Assembly (NCBI GenBank): GCA_910583795.1
Contig: CAJTZQ010000011.1
Coordinates: forward strand, 14,874 to 64,045
Reading direction: 5' to 3'
Length of the DNA stretch: 49,172 nt
Source of the DNA: an uncultured Muribaculaceae bacterium
GTDB taxonomy: Bacteria > Bacteroidota > Bacteroidia > Bacteroidales > Muribaculaceae
Below are positions 33,882 to 43,103 of this stretch, one piece after another. Both the position numbers and the translations under genes were made by a program. Each line of letters begins with the position of its first letter. The stretch's first letter is position 1. The notes beneath the pieces were generated by a model. It saw only the letters and a list, made by a program, of their open reading frames with translations. It did not search any database and was not told the origin of the DNA.

Positions 33882-35942
33882 TTAACGGTTAGGCTGCTGA
33901 TCTATTACTTTGCTCTTTACAACCTCACCTCCGGGGATACCGAAATAATAATCGATAGGATTATATTCAAACTCCTTATGAGCGAGACATTCAAACTTCA
34001 CGTCGAAGAACCACTTACCATCGGTTGCAGAATAGAACGGATAGATTCCACGGAAACGGTAATGTGAGTTGGAGCTGAATTTATCCTTGTCGCGGACTTC
34101 ACCCCAGAAACCGTCGCGGTTGTCATAGTCGTTGACACGCCAACGGCGGAGATCCCACTTGGTACCAGTCTCGAAAGCCATTTCTTTACGGCGTTCCTTG
34201 CGCACCTCGTTGCGGCTCTCATTGCTGCCGGTGAGCTTGCCTGCAAGAAGAGTTGCACCCGCACGACGGCGGATGTCGTTGACGGCATCCGTAGCCACAC
34301 CGAGCATATCGGAACCATCGGGAGAAGCGGCACCTGCGATTGAAAGCTCAACAGCCGCCTCAGCCGCGTTCAAAAGAACCTCTGCATAACGCACGAGTAT
34401 ATAATGCTGGTCGCTATTGCCTTCACGTGCAGTGAACGAAGGATCATCCTTAAGCCACTTTCTGCCAAGAAGACCGGTCATAGCAGATTCATTATAATTG
34501 TAGAAAGGACCGTTTGCACCGGCTGCATTCATCTGAGAGCCGTCAGGCAGAGTCACGATTGTCTGGTTGTTGGGGTCAGGAGTCATGTAGAGAGTGCGGT
34601 TATCACCCTGAGCGATATCAAGATTCTGATAGTTGTCGCCTTGAGTCTGATAAGAATAGTCTCTCATGAGCGGCTTAATCGGGGTTGTGCCGGTGTAGAC
34701 ACCTGCATAAATCTCCATTGTCTGACCTTTGAACTGATCACCCGGTGCAATAAGATAAGAAAGGAGACGAGGCTCAGCGTTCTTATAGAAGTCGCCTACA
34801 TTGTCATACATTATATATGTTCCCTCAGTATTTGAATTCCCGGTTGTAACCTTAAGAGTACCGTCGGGATAACGGTCGAAACCTTCGAATAGCTCGACGA
34901 AGTCGGCAGTGGGACAAACGGCACAACTCAAAGGAGAACGGAACACATAAGGAGCGTTGTAAGCATCGAAAGAATGGGTAGTGGTGGGATAGATATATTC
35001 ACGGATCCAGATGTTTTCAGGGCTGTCGGTGTCAGAGATCATATCGATCATGTTCTGACGCATTGCGCTTCTGTCGCCTTCCGCCCATTTCTTCATATAA
35101 AGACCGTATCCCCCGTTTTCCATAACTTCACGTGCAGCCTTATAAGACTCAGCAAAGTAGCGTCTTGAAGCCTCTGCTGCAGTTGCCTGGTCAAAGCCCA
35201 TCACACGCACGCCTGTCTTCTGTCCGAGACCGGTGAGACGACCGGTGACAGTCTCATTATACTTAGCCACAGAGCCTGCATAAAGCATAGCCTGTGATTT
35301 CACAGCCAATGCGACATATTTGTTGGCGTAACCTCTTTTGGGGCTTTTGGGCATCATAAGCTCGGCAGCCATGTCGAAATCGGCACAGATCTGATCCCAA
35401 GTTTCCTCCTCGCTTGAACGGGGCACCTCAAGCTCATCGCTCGAAGCAGGATAATTGATCACCTTTGTCACCAAAGGTATGCCGCCGTAACGTTTTGCCA
35501 AAGCGTAGAACACGTATGCCCTTACGAAATAAGCCTCGCCGAGATAATCATTATAGGTGATCTCAGGATAGTTTCCTTTATAATTAGGAAGATTTTCGAT
35601 AAGGAAGTTGGCATCACGAAGAAGAGTGAACGCATTCCCCCAGTAAGCCTCGTTCTCGCCGGTGAAAGCACGGCAATAACCGTCGCGGTTGACCGCGTCG
35701 CCTGTACCGTCGAAACCGAAACCTGCGAGCCAGCCGTTATAATTGTTAAGACCGCGCTCCGCGAGATATTTGAAATCCTCGAAAGGCATTGTGGAATACA
35801 TGCGCGCCATGTAGATATCCATACCAGACTCGGTCGAAAGAAGGTCGTCGGAAGTGACGATATTCTTTGGAGGGATATCCATATCCTGGCAGGAAGTCAG
35901 CAGACATGCGCCGAGAAGAGCTGAAAATAATATCTTTTTCAT
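33882..35942 (-). CDS. susD: SusD/RagB-family nutrient-binding outer membrane lipoprotein (PUL 2)
   Basis: This 686-residue protein has a lipoprotein signal (LLTSC at residues 14-18) and SusD features: RAYVFYALAKRYGGIPLVTKVI, RYAEVLLNAAEAAVELS and RKERRKEMAFETGTKWDLRRWR. It is longer than average SusD, mainly through the central part (residues about 300-520). It lies 19 bases downstream of its SusC partner. Its job is glycan capture at the cell surface. Confidence 0.96.
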   Translation of the reverse strand: MKKILFSALLGACLLTSCQDMDIPPKNIVTSDDLLSTESGMDIYMARMYSTMPFEDFKYLAERGLNNYNGWLAGFGFDGTGDAVNRDGYCRAFTGENEAYWGNAFTLLRDANFLIENLPNYKGNYPEITYNDYLGEAYFVRAYVFYALAKRYGGIPLVTKVINYPASSDELEVPRSSEEETWDQICADFDMAAELMMPKSPKRGYANKYVALAVKSQAMLYAGSVAKYNETVTGRLTGLGQKTGVRVMGFDQATAAEASRRYFAESYKAAREVMENGGYGLYMKKWAEGDRSAMRQNMIDMISDTDSPENIWIREYIYPTTTHSFDAYNAPYVFRSPLSCAVCPTADFVELFEGFDRYPDGTLKVTTGNSNTEGTYIMYDNVGDFYKNAEPRLLSYLIAPGDQFKGQTMEIYAGVYTGTTPIKPLMRDYSYQTQGDNYQNLDIAQGDNRTLYMTPDPNNQTIVTLPDGSQMNAAGANGPFYNYNESAMTGLLGRKWLKDDPSFTAREGNSDQHYILVRYAEVLLNAAEAAVELSIAGAASPDGSDMLGVATDAVNDIRRRAGATLLAGKLTGSNESRNEVRKERRKEMAFETGTKWDLRRWRVNDYDNRDGFWGEVRDKDKFSSNSHYRFRGIYPFYSATDGKWFFDVKFECLAHKEFEYNPIDYYFGIPGGEVVKSKVIDQQPNR

Positions 35943-35961
35943 GTTGTATGGTCAATTAAAA

Positions 35962-38900
35962 TTAATAGGAGAAAGTAAGACCGAATGTAAAGGTCTTGTT
36001 AAGAGGATACATACGACCGAGCTCATCGTCAGGATGTTCCGGGTCAACAAATTTCACCTTGGTGAAAGTAAGCAGGTTGTATGCGTTGAAATAGAGACGG
36101 AGACTTGTCTGACGGGTGATGCTCTTCGGGAAAGTATACCCAAGCTCGATGCTCTTGAGACGCAGATAGTCGGTGCTCACACGGTTGAAAGATGAATTCC
36201 CCTTCGGATAGCGACCTGTGTAGGCATAGTATCCGGAAACCCATTCAGTAGCGGGATCATAGGGATCGGCAGTAGGATTCACCGGATGCCAACGGTCGGT
36301 GTATTGTTCGAGGATACCGCCGCCCATATCACCCCAAATGGAGTAGAGAGGCTCTTTATATTCCATAGAACCGAGAGCCGAGCCTTGCCAGAGCATAGAG
36401 AAGTCGAAATCTCTCCAGTTTACACCCACGTTTAATGAATAGTTCATCCAGGGAGTCTGGTCAAAAGCGAAAGGATGTTCGTCAAGTCCATTGATCTCAC
36501 CGTCGCCGTTCCAGTCTTCATACTTGTAGTCGCCGGGAAGAACATCCTTCTCCTGATAGCCGGCATAATTCCAGATATCGTTCCAGTTATGATAGCGTCC
36601 TGCAGAAGTGTAGCCGAACTGAACTCCCTGATAACGGTTGTTGAGGTTATCGTTTTTCCAACGGTCGTAGGAGTTGGCCCATGGTCCTTTGTTGGCTGCA
36701 TAAAGATATTTGTTGCGTGTGATTGTCACCATACCACGGAGGTTATAGGTCACTTCACCTACCCTGTTAGAGTGGCGCAATTCAAGTTCCATACCCATAT
36801 GAGAGTCGCTGTTGATGTTCTCGCGGGGAGCGGTGGCACCGACAACTGTGGGGAGAGCACCTTCGTTACGCTCGTATAGACCGGTACGCTTGCGATGGAA
36901 ATAATCGAAAGAGAAACCGAAGAGACCGTTCTTCATGTCAAAATCGATACCCACGTCGAAAGTCTTAGACTTATACCATGAAATCGCAAGGTTTGGAAGA
37001 GCCATGGGAGACGCAGCAGAAATATACTGTCCGTTAAACACATAGCCCGGAGAATAACCGTTGTAGTTACCGTTGTCAGCGGGGATACCTGAAGGATAGG
37101 TATAACCCATAGCCCAGTCATAATTGACACCGCTGTCGTCACCAAGGATACCATAGCTGGCACGGACTTTCAAGTTATTGATGAAATCAAGCGCCTCAGT
37201 GTTGCGGAAGAAAGCTTCCTCAGAGATTCTCCAACCTGCAGACACAGAAGGGAAGAAACCCCAGCGGTGTCCTTTGGCAAATTTGGAAGAGCCATCGTAA
37301 CGGAACTGTCCCTCGATAAGATAACGGTCTGCGAAAGAATAATTGAGACGACCGATAAGGGCGTTGTTGGTGTATTCATAAAGATCGTCACCGTTCATGG
37401 CACCGATCTGCCCGTCTGTCACACCTACAAGAAGATAAGGATTAGAGAATGCGAGATCACGCACAGCATAGAAGTTATCGCCTGTACGACGCTGTCCTTC
37501 CCAACCTAAAGTGACGCCAACATTGTGGAGCTCGTTGAACTCGCGGTTGTAGTTCAAAAGGAACTGATAGAGGAACTGCGACTTGGAATAGTATTCACGA
37601 CGCAGATTGCTCGGAGAACTGCTGTTGTAGATCTTCTGGTTGTAGGAATCAGTCAGAGGATCATAGGCATACTGATAATATTCCTTACGGTAGATCTCAT
37701 TGTCGTCTACGCGATAGTCGTAGCTTACGAGCGCTTTAGCCTCAAGACCTTTCAAAACAGGCACGTATGCGCCGAAGTCGAAGTTGAGGTAGGCAGACGA
37801 TTCGAAAGTCTTCTGGCGATATTTGCGATGACCGCTGATATCGGAAGTCATCATAGCCACAGTGTTCTGTTCAAGGTCAAGACCTTCATAGTTGAGCATG
37901 GTGTTCTCAGGGTCGGCATAAGCCGGGAAAAGGACACCCTGTTTCCAATAGTTACGTATGATGTCGACAGAAGAATTGTAAGGAGTGTTACGTGAGTCTG
38001 CCATACCGGCAAGGTTGGCATAGAACTTAAGACCCTTCACAATCTCGGAAGTGATATTTGCACGTACGTTATATTTATCGTAGTTTAGGTCGCCGCTCTT
38101 GAAGAGACCTTCCTGATAGAAATAACCGAAGCTGACGTAGTATTGGTTACGTTCGTTACCACCGGAGATGCTCACATCATGCTGAGTCTGCGGAGATGTA
38201 TTTGAAAACACGAGATCATTCCAGTCAGACACGCGGCGGGTGCCGTTTGCGAGAGCCTCGAAATCAGCCTGGCTGAAACCGATTGAACCGCCGTTGATGT
38301 TGTTCCATTTCTGCTCGTTGTAGATGGTCATAGCATCGTATGCGCTTGCCAACTGAGGCATCTTGTTGGGCTTCTGGATAGTGTAAGAACCGCTATAGGT
38401 CACGTTAACCTTACCTGCATTGCCACCCTTTGTAGTGACAAGGAGCACACCGTTTGCAGCGCGCACACCATAGATAGCAGCGGATGCGTCTTTAAGGACA
38501 GACACGTCCTGAATGTCGGTAGCGTTCAGACGCTGGAAATCTTCCACTGTGCGGGGGACACCGTCGATAACCACGAGAGGGGCACCGAGACCACGCACGT
38601 CCATATTGTTTGAATATGTGCCGGGTTCTGAACTCTTTTGCCAGATACGGAGACCGGGGACACGTCCGGTGAGCATGTTCTGGGGGTTTTCACTTTTAGT
38701 CTGGAGCATTTCAGAACCCTTCACACTTGCCACGGCGCCTGTCACAGAACCACGACGCTGTGTGCCGTAACCCACGACCACCAATTCGTCCATAAGTTGA
38801 GTATCTGAACTCATGGTTACATTCAGCACTGATCTGCCGTTAATTTTCTCTTCAACGGAATTATATCCCACATAAGAGAAAACCAGAGTGGCATCCTTAG

Positions 38901-39129
38901 GCACTGAGAGTGAATAAGAACCCTCGACATCAGTAGCTGTGCCTATAGATGATCCCTTGACCATCACAGTGGCACCGATAAGAGGTTCGTTCTGTTCACC
39001 TGTTACCTGACCGGTGACCGTGACCATGCTCTGGGCAAGGGCACCCGCCGGATTGAAGGCGGCAATAAACACGATCGCCAAACAGACGAAGAAACGTGCA
39101 AGACCGCCGGAAGTTTTCATAGATGTCAT
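35962..39129 (-). CDS. susC: SusC/RagA-family TonB-dependent outer membrane transporter (PUL 2)
   Basis: This 1055-residue protein has a signal peptide, a carboxypeptidase regulatory-like domain (VTGQVTGEQNEPLIGATVMVKG), the SusC segment DELVVVGYGTQRRGSVTGAVAS, a plug (VVIDGVPRTVEDFQRLNATD), and the barrel ending TFTFGLTFSY. It is the energy-coupled glycan transporter of PUL 2. It lies 10 bases after the GH76 gene, so the enzyme and the transporter are cotranscribed. An internal ATG (residue 4) would also serve as start. Confidence 0.96.
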   Translation of the reverse strand: MTSMKTSGGLARFFVCLAIVFIAAFNPAGALAQSMVTVTGQVTGEQNEPLIGATVMVKGSSIGTATDVEGSYSLSVPKDATLVFSYVGYNSVEEKINGRSVLNVTMSSDTQLMDELVVVGYGTQRRGSVTGAVASVKGSEMLQTKSENPQNMLTGRVPGLRIWQKSSEPGTYSNNMDVRGLGAPLVVIDGVPRTVEDFQRLNATDIQDVSVLKDASAAIYGVRAANGVLLVTTKGGNAGKVNVTYSGSYTIQKPNKMPQLASAYDAMTIYNEQKWNNINGGSIGFSQADFEALANGTRRVSDWNDLVFSNTSPQTQHDVSISGGNERNQYYVSFGYFYQEGLFKSGDLNYDKYNVRANITSEIVKGLKFYANLAGMADSRNTPYNSSVDIIRNYWKQGVLFPAYADPENTMLNYEGLDLEQNTVAMMTSDISGHRKYRQKTFESSAYLNFDFGAYVPVLKGLEAKALVSYDYRVDDNEIYRKEYYQYAYDPLTDSYNQKIYNSSSPSNLRREYYSKSQFLYQFLLNYNREFNELHNVGVTLGWEGQRRTGDNFYAVRDLAFSNPYLLVGVTDGQIGAMNGDDLYEYTNNALIGRLNYSFADRYLIEGQFRYDGSSKFAKGHRWGFFPSVSAGWRISEEAFFRNTEALDFINNLKVRASYGILGDDSGVNYDWAMGYTYPSGIPADNGNYNGYSPGYVFNGQYISAASPMALPNLAISWYKSKTFDVGIDFDMKNGLFGFSFDYFHRKRTGLYERNEGALPTVVGATAPRENINSDSHMGMELELRHSNRVGEVTYNLRGMVTITRNKYLYAANKGPWANSYDRWKNDNLNNRYQGVQFGYTSAGRYHNWNDIWNYAGYQEKDVLPGDYKYEDWNGDGEINGLDEHPFAFDQTPWMNYSLNVGVNWRDFDFSMLWQGSALGSMEYKEPLYSIWGDMGGGILEQYTDRWHPVNPTADPYDPATEWVSGYYAYTGRYPKGNSSFNRVSTDYLRLKSIELGYTFPKSITRQTSLRLYFNAYNLLTFTKVKFVDPEHPDDELGRMYPLNKTFTFGLTFSY

Positions 39130-39139
39130 GATGTAGTTG

Positions 39140-40612
39140 TTATTTTGTTAGTTGATATTCTGCAAGGGAGGCATACTCGGCAGCAAAAGCGAATGTGAAC
39201 ATCGCCTCCATGTTGTTTCTGCCTCTGTCGGAATTCCATCCAACCAGAAGGTTGGGAGGAAGCATGTGATTGTAGAGGAAATTATCGTAGGCATAATCGA
39301 GGTTAGCCTGAAAAGCCTCGGCATAAGCACCAGCTCCGGGATAAGCATCGACAGCCTCTACATATCCTCTTTCAAGCACGTTGTTAAACCAGTTGTTAAA
39401 CCCTGTGATAGCAAACGTATAGCATCCATCCTTACCGGCAGCAGGCGCAGCGAAGAAGCTGAAGCTCTTATCGCAAAGATTATGCAGGTCGGTAAGATAA
39501 TTGGAATCGGAAGTGGCGCGATAAAGGGCTGCAGCCCCTGAAATCATGGTTCCGGTATTGTAGGAATAAGCTGTGCCGACACGATCGTTCAGATGCACGT
39601 ATGCACGATACGTTTCACCGTCGACAGTCTCATATCTGATCTGTCCGCCATTGTCGTCTCCACCCATCATGTCGTCGAAGACACCTGTTGAGGGATTAAG
39701 AAGATGAGTCATCTGATAGTCGTAGACAGCGGCAGCCATTTCAAGATAGTAATCAGCTTTTGCCTTAGTCTCCCTGGAGCGGGAATTGTCGGGATTGATC
39801 ACTCCATATGTGATCTGATCCGATTTCCCTTTATAGATCTCGGCAAGTTTTACAAGCGGAGCAACCATCGGGCCGTTAGAGCAGGAATGTTTAGTGACAT
39901 ATCCCGGGCCCCAAGTGATACCGCCGTGCTGATTTCCATTCTCATCGAGAGTGCAGTCCCAACCGTCGAGCACATAAGACGTGAGATATTCAGCTTTCTG
40001 AAGATATGCGCTGTTTCCGGTGGCGTCATAAGATTCAAGAAGTTCGCGGACAATCCACATCTGGTCGTCATAAACGTTAAGGATTCCATCTACGGCAGCC
40101 GCCCCTTTCCCGCTTCCACGGTTCACTCCATACACAGTCCATTCGTTTGTGCCGGTATATGAAGTGAGAGTGTAAGTTCCGGCATAAAAATCGAGATTCT
40201 CGACCAGCTTTGAGAGCAATTCAGAATAGCGGGAGAAATTAGCATCATACAAAGATGATTTTCCAGCCTCTTTCTGAGCTTTCAGAGATTTCAATACCGA
40301 ATTGACAGCCTCAATAGACGAAGTGTACATCCATACACTTCCGAGCTCGCTCGATTTCTGACCGTTGTAGGGGTTATAGTAGCGAGACATCGCCATTCCC
40401 GTGCCTTCGAAATAATTTTCTACGGCAGCATCGACAATCTCAATGGCACGCTGAGTGTTGGTCAGAGTCAGTTCGGAAACCGGTATTTCGGGTGTAGGTG
40501 GCTGAATGCCGCCGTTGTCAGGCTCATTGTCGCTTTTACATCCGGCAACGCCCAGAGCAAGAACACACGCGGCAAACGCACATAAGCCTCGTCCCAATGT
40601 ATATGATTTCAT
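39140..40612 (-). CDS. GH76 family alpha-1,6-mannanase-like lipoprotein
   Basis: This 490-residue protein starts with a lipoprotein signal (VAGC) and an (alpha/alpha)6 GH76 domain. The pair of catalytic aspartates typical of GH76 is seen in NVYDDQMWIVRELLE. Further landmarks are GGITWGP, STGVFDDM and NTGTMISGAAALYRATSD. GH76 endo-alpha-1,6-mannanases cut the backbone of yeast-type mannan, and surface lipoprotein forms start its breakdown. The gene is second in the PUL 2 operon and precedes susC. It is preceded by a 17-bp hairpin at 40660-40713. Bacterial or other alpha-1,6-mannans are alternative targets. Confidence 0.86.
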   Translation of the reverse strand: MKSYTLGRGLCAFAACVLALGVAGCKSDNEPDNGGIQPPTPEIPVSELTLTNTQRAIEIVDAAVENYFEGTGMAMSRYYNPYNGQKSSELGSVWMYTSSIEAVNSVLKSLKAQKEAGKSSLYDANFSRYSELLSKLVENLDFYAGTYTLTSYTGTNEWTVYGVNRGSGKGAAAVDGILNVYDDQMWIVRELLESYDATGNSAYLQKAEYLTSYVLDGWDCTLDENGNQHGGITWGPGYVTKHSCSNGPMVAPLVKLAEIYKGKSDQITYGVINPDNSRSRETKAKADYYLEMAAAVYDYQMTHLLNPSTGVFDDMMGGDDNGGQIRYETVDGETYRAYVHLNDRVGTAYSYNTGTMISGAAALYRATSDSNYLTDLHNLCDKSFSFFAAPAAGKDGCYTFAITGFNNWFNNVLERGYVEAVDAYPGAGAYAEAFQANLDYAYDNFLYNHMLPPNLLVGWNSDRGRNNMEAMFTFAFAAEYASLAEYQLTK

Positions 40613-40659
40613 TTGAGTTGTGAGTTATGAGTTGTGAGTTATGTGTGGTGAGATTGAAG

Positions 40660-40713
40660 TTTTTAGCTGTGAGCCGCAAGTGAGACGTCATCAGCACGGC
40701 TCACAGCTAAAAA
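40660..40713 (-). promoter_or_regulatory. Intra-operon hairpin upstream of the GH76 gene
   Basis: A perfect 17-bp stem (TTTTTAGCTGTGAGCCG at 40660-40676, complement at 40697-40713) with a 20-base loop lies in the 109-base gap. Short direct repeats of GAGTTGTGAGTTAT are found at 40614-40644. The stem lacks a T run on the minus strand, so it fits mRNA processing or attenuation better than full termination. Confidence 0.6.
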
Positions 40714-40721
40714 ACCACAAC

Positions 40722-42548
40722 TCAATCAAGATCGATGGAGTAGAAAAGAAGTTTATTTTCGTCTCCGTTAGCTTCACCCTTGAAGATACCGATCGTGATC
40801 ATCACGTCTTGTCCGTCATATTGAGAAAGATCATAGACAAACTCGCAGTATCCGTCAGGATTGCCGGGATCGCCGTTTTCGTGCATGAATTTCCAGCATC
40901 CGTCGGCAGCCGCTTCTGCATAAGTAGCAGTGTTGCTTACCGGACTCAGGTGGGTCACTTCACCATCATTTGTGATAGCAGTAATTTTAAAGAAAGTAGC
41001 ATTTGTAGAGCTGAAGCAACGGGTCTTGAGAGTAAACTTGTTGTGACCCGGAGCGATTGAGAACTTGGAGTAGAAATAAGACTCCGGCACTTTGGTGCTG
41101 ACATCCTGCCCTCCTCTTGTCTTGATCAGGTAGCCTTCGCTCGGGAAGACTTCAGGGTCTTTTGTCAGAGGCATGAAGCTCCATTCGGCAGCCACGTGAT
41201 GAACAGGAATCCATGCACGATAAGCATCGAAATAGTTGTCGCGGTTTCCACTGACAGGGCTGATACCTGTGAATGAGCTTGTCTGGTTGGGCATTGTTGA
41301 ACGAACCATTTCAAGAGTAAGTTTCCAACCCTCAAGACCGGGAACTTCCGTACCTGGGAGCCAGTTCCATAATCCGGAAATAGGTTCAGCAGTAAACGCG
41401 ATGCGACGGATAACGAACTGTTTCCAGTAATCACCCTTTTCAGCACGGAAAGTACCGATAGCGATCACAACTTCCTTACCTATATATTCGCTGAGGTCAG
41501 TTTCAATCTGTTGGTAAGCTTCAGAAGCGAGAGTGCGCACCCCTCCGATAAGTTTTGCCTTAGGCTCAGCCTCGCTGAGATCTACAACCTGCACACCGAA
41601 ATATGCGGGAGCGTCGTCAGATGCATTGTGAGTGCGCGATTCAAGGGTCATAAGGCAGTTGTCGGCTGTGATAAGCTTAGAACCGTAGACATAAGAATCG
41701 AACATCTCCATGTCGACTGGATTGTTGCGCTGATCGTCGGAAGAGTTGCGGATACGGAGTGTGGTACCTTCGTTCTGTTCTTCATAGTCTCCTACGAAAT
41801 CAAGAGTACACATGTAGTTGCATGCCCAATCCCAGTGAGGATAATTCTCGGCGTTGCGACCTCCGCGATACTCATTGTAATACCATTTCTGAGCCTCGGC
41901 AAGCTGATACTTGGTTTTGCCGCGAAGCACTTCATCAGCTCCCATTGTAGCATCGATTGTAACCACACCCTCATCGCCGAAGGAATCAGCACTTACATTC
42001 TTGGTGATATCCTTGAAGCCGGGATAAGAGAAAGTGACAGTATAATCTTTCAAAGTGAGGTTGCGGAGTTCATATTCACCCTGCGCATTTGTTTCGGCAG
42101 TCTGGAAATCGCTGACCTTGACAGTAGCACCTGCAAGAGGGGCATTGTTTTTGGTGGCGTCATAGACCACACCCTTAATCACTGCATTTGCAAACACGAG
42201 TTCCACATTCACAGTAGCCTTCGCATCTGTAAATTTCTTAGCGACCACTGTGACTGCGGCAGTCTCATAACCTTCTCTTTCAAACACGATGATGCCTGAT
42301 GTCATAGGCACATTCGGAAGAGAATACTCTCCTGAGGCATTTGTTGTAGTAGATGTCCCGTTGGCGGGCATGGAGACACTCACTCCCTCTATGGGCCGTG
42401 CCTGCTCATCTGTGACCACACCGGATACGATCCCATTTCCTACGGGACCCTGTCCTTCCTCATCATCGCTACATGAAGCAGCCGAGAAAGCAAGGCAACC
42501 GGAAATGAACGCGAGACCAATGTTTTTAATAAGTCTGGATAAGTTCAT
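40722..42548 (-). CDS. PUL 2 surface lipoprotein with two carboxypeptidase regulatory-like domains
   Basis: This 608-residue protein has a lipoprotein signal (SAASC) followed by two carboxypeptidase D regulatory-like beta-sandwich domains (GIVSGVVTDEQARPIEGVSVSM and AVIKGVVYDATKNNAPLAGATV). A third segment (DATMGADEVLRGKTKYQLAEA) leads into two beta-rich lectin-like modules, each with a similar pattern (LSEYIGKEVVIAIGTFRAEKGD and LSQYDGQDVMITIGIFKGEANG). The repeat suggests duplicated glycan-binding domains. No catalytic motif is recognised. It is the first gene of the PUL 2 operon, ahead of GH76, which is an unusual place for a SusE/F-like protein. The promoter cannot be placed with confidence in the 42549-43041 gap. 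Confidence 0.8.
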   Translation of the reverse strand: MNLSRLIKNIGLAFISGCLAFSAASCSDDEEGQGPVGNGIVSGVVTDEQARPIEGVSVSMPANGTSTTTNASGEYSLPNVPMTSGIIVFEREGYETAAVTVVAKKFTDAKATVNVELVFANAVIKGVVYDATKNNAPLAGATVKVSDFQTAETNAQGEYELRNLTLKDYTVTFSYPGFKDITKNVSADSFGDEGVVTIDATMGADEVLRGKTKYQLAEAQKWYYNEYRGGRNAENYPHWDWACNYMCTLDFVGDYEEQNEGTTLRIRNSSDDQRNNPVDMEMFDSYVYGSKLITADNCLMTLESRTHNASDDAPAYFGVQVVDLSEAEPKAKLIGGVRTLASEAYQQIETDLSEYIGKEVVIAIGTFRAEKGDYWKQFVIRRIAFTAEPISGLWNWLPGTEVPGLEGWKLTLEMVRSTMPNQTSSFTGISPVSGNRDNYFDAYRAWIPVHHVAAEWSFMPLTKDPEVFPSEGYLIKTRGGQDVSTKVPESYFYSKFSIAPGHNKFTLKTRCFSSTNATFFKITAITNDGEVTHLSPVSNTATYAEAAADGCWKFMHENGDPGNPDGYCEFVYDLSQYDGQDVMITIGIFKGEANGDENKLLFYSIDLD

Positions 42549-43041
42549 GATAGTTAGTTATTATATTAGTTTATTTATTGTGTTAATTCTTTTTTAAATG
42601 AACCTTGCAACAATCTTTTTTACCTTAGAGTTTTCACATGCTACAAAAAAACCTGAATTAATAACCTAATTAACCTATATTCATCTATTGAAACCTGTTT
42701 CCACTTTTATCGGTCGTTTAGCCCGCTAAACTCCCTCTTCAAGTTTCAAAATCGCCTCGAAAACCTGACGAAATCTTAAAAAAGAAAAAAGTCGAAACAA
42801 TTTCATTGAAAACAATTTTTCGATTGCCTGATTCGATCAACCATGAAAACAGGAGTTTGAATTTTTCATTGGAGAAGCTCAAACATTTTCCATGGTCCGG
42901 TCAAATTTCACGGTGCAAAATAAGTGATAAAATCATGCAAATTTGTAACCCTATTCTGCCAAATAGGTATGCATTCAACATTGTATACAGATTTGGCAAA
43001 ATCGGAAACATATTTCATATCCCGCTAATTGTCAGCATTAA
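42549..43041. other. Intergenic region upstream of the PUL 2 operon, no gene seen
   Basis: This gap of about 490 bases lies between the PUL 2 operon start and the GH2 terminator. I see no convincing coding region; the short frames at 42806 and 43029 lack any family resemblance. It should hold the PUL 2 promoter, but no perfect TAnnTTTG is found close to 42548 on the minus strand. A stretch at about 42730-42760 (CTCTTCAAGTTTCAAAATCG) resembles the sequence just after the ECF-linked gene (27928) and its left copy (17078). Confidence 0.5.
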
Positions 43042-43083
43042 AAAATTCCCAGACAGTATTTTCTGACTGCCCGGGAATTTTTA
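43042..43083 (-). terminator. Terminator of the GH2 gene
   Basis: On the minus strand AAAAATTCCCGGGCAGT and ACTGTCTGGGAATTTTTT form a hairpin with a T run, 21 bases past the GH2 stop. Confidence 0.75.
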
Positions 43084-43103
43084 TGTGGAAATATGGTATG
43101 GGA

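Noticed and set aside
41511..42299. A 262-codon plus-strand frame opposite the PUL 2 surface lipoprotein
   Set aside because: It lies fully antisense to a clear lipoprotein gene, has no recognisable motif and uses codons as expected for a reverse shadow.
42806..43066. An 86-codon plus-strand frame in the gap before PUL 2
   Set aside because: It has no motif, no promoter or neighbour support, and overlaps the GH2 terminator region.
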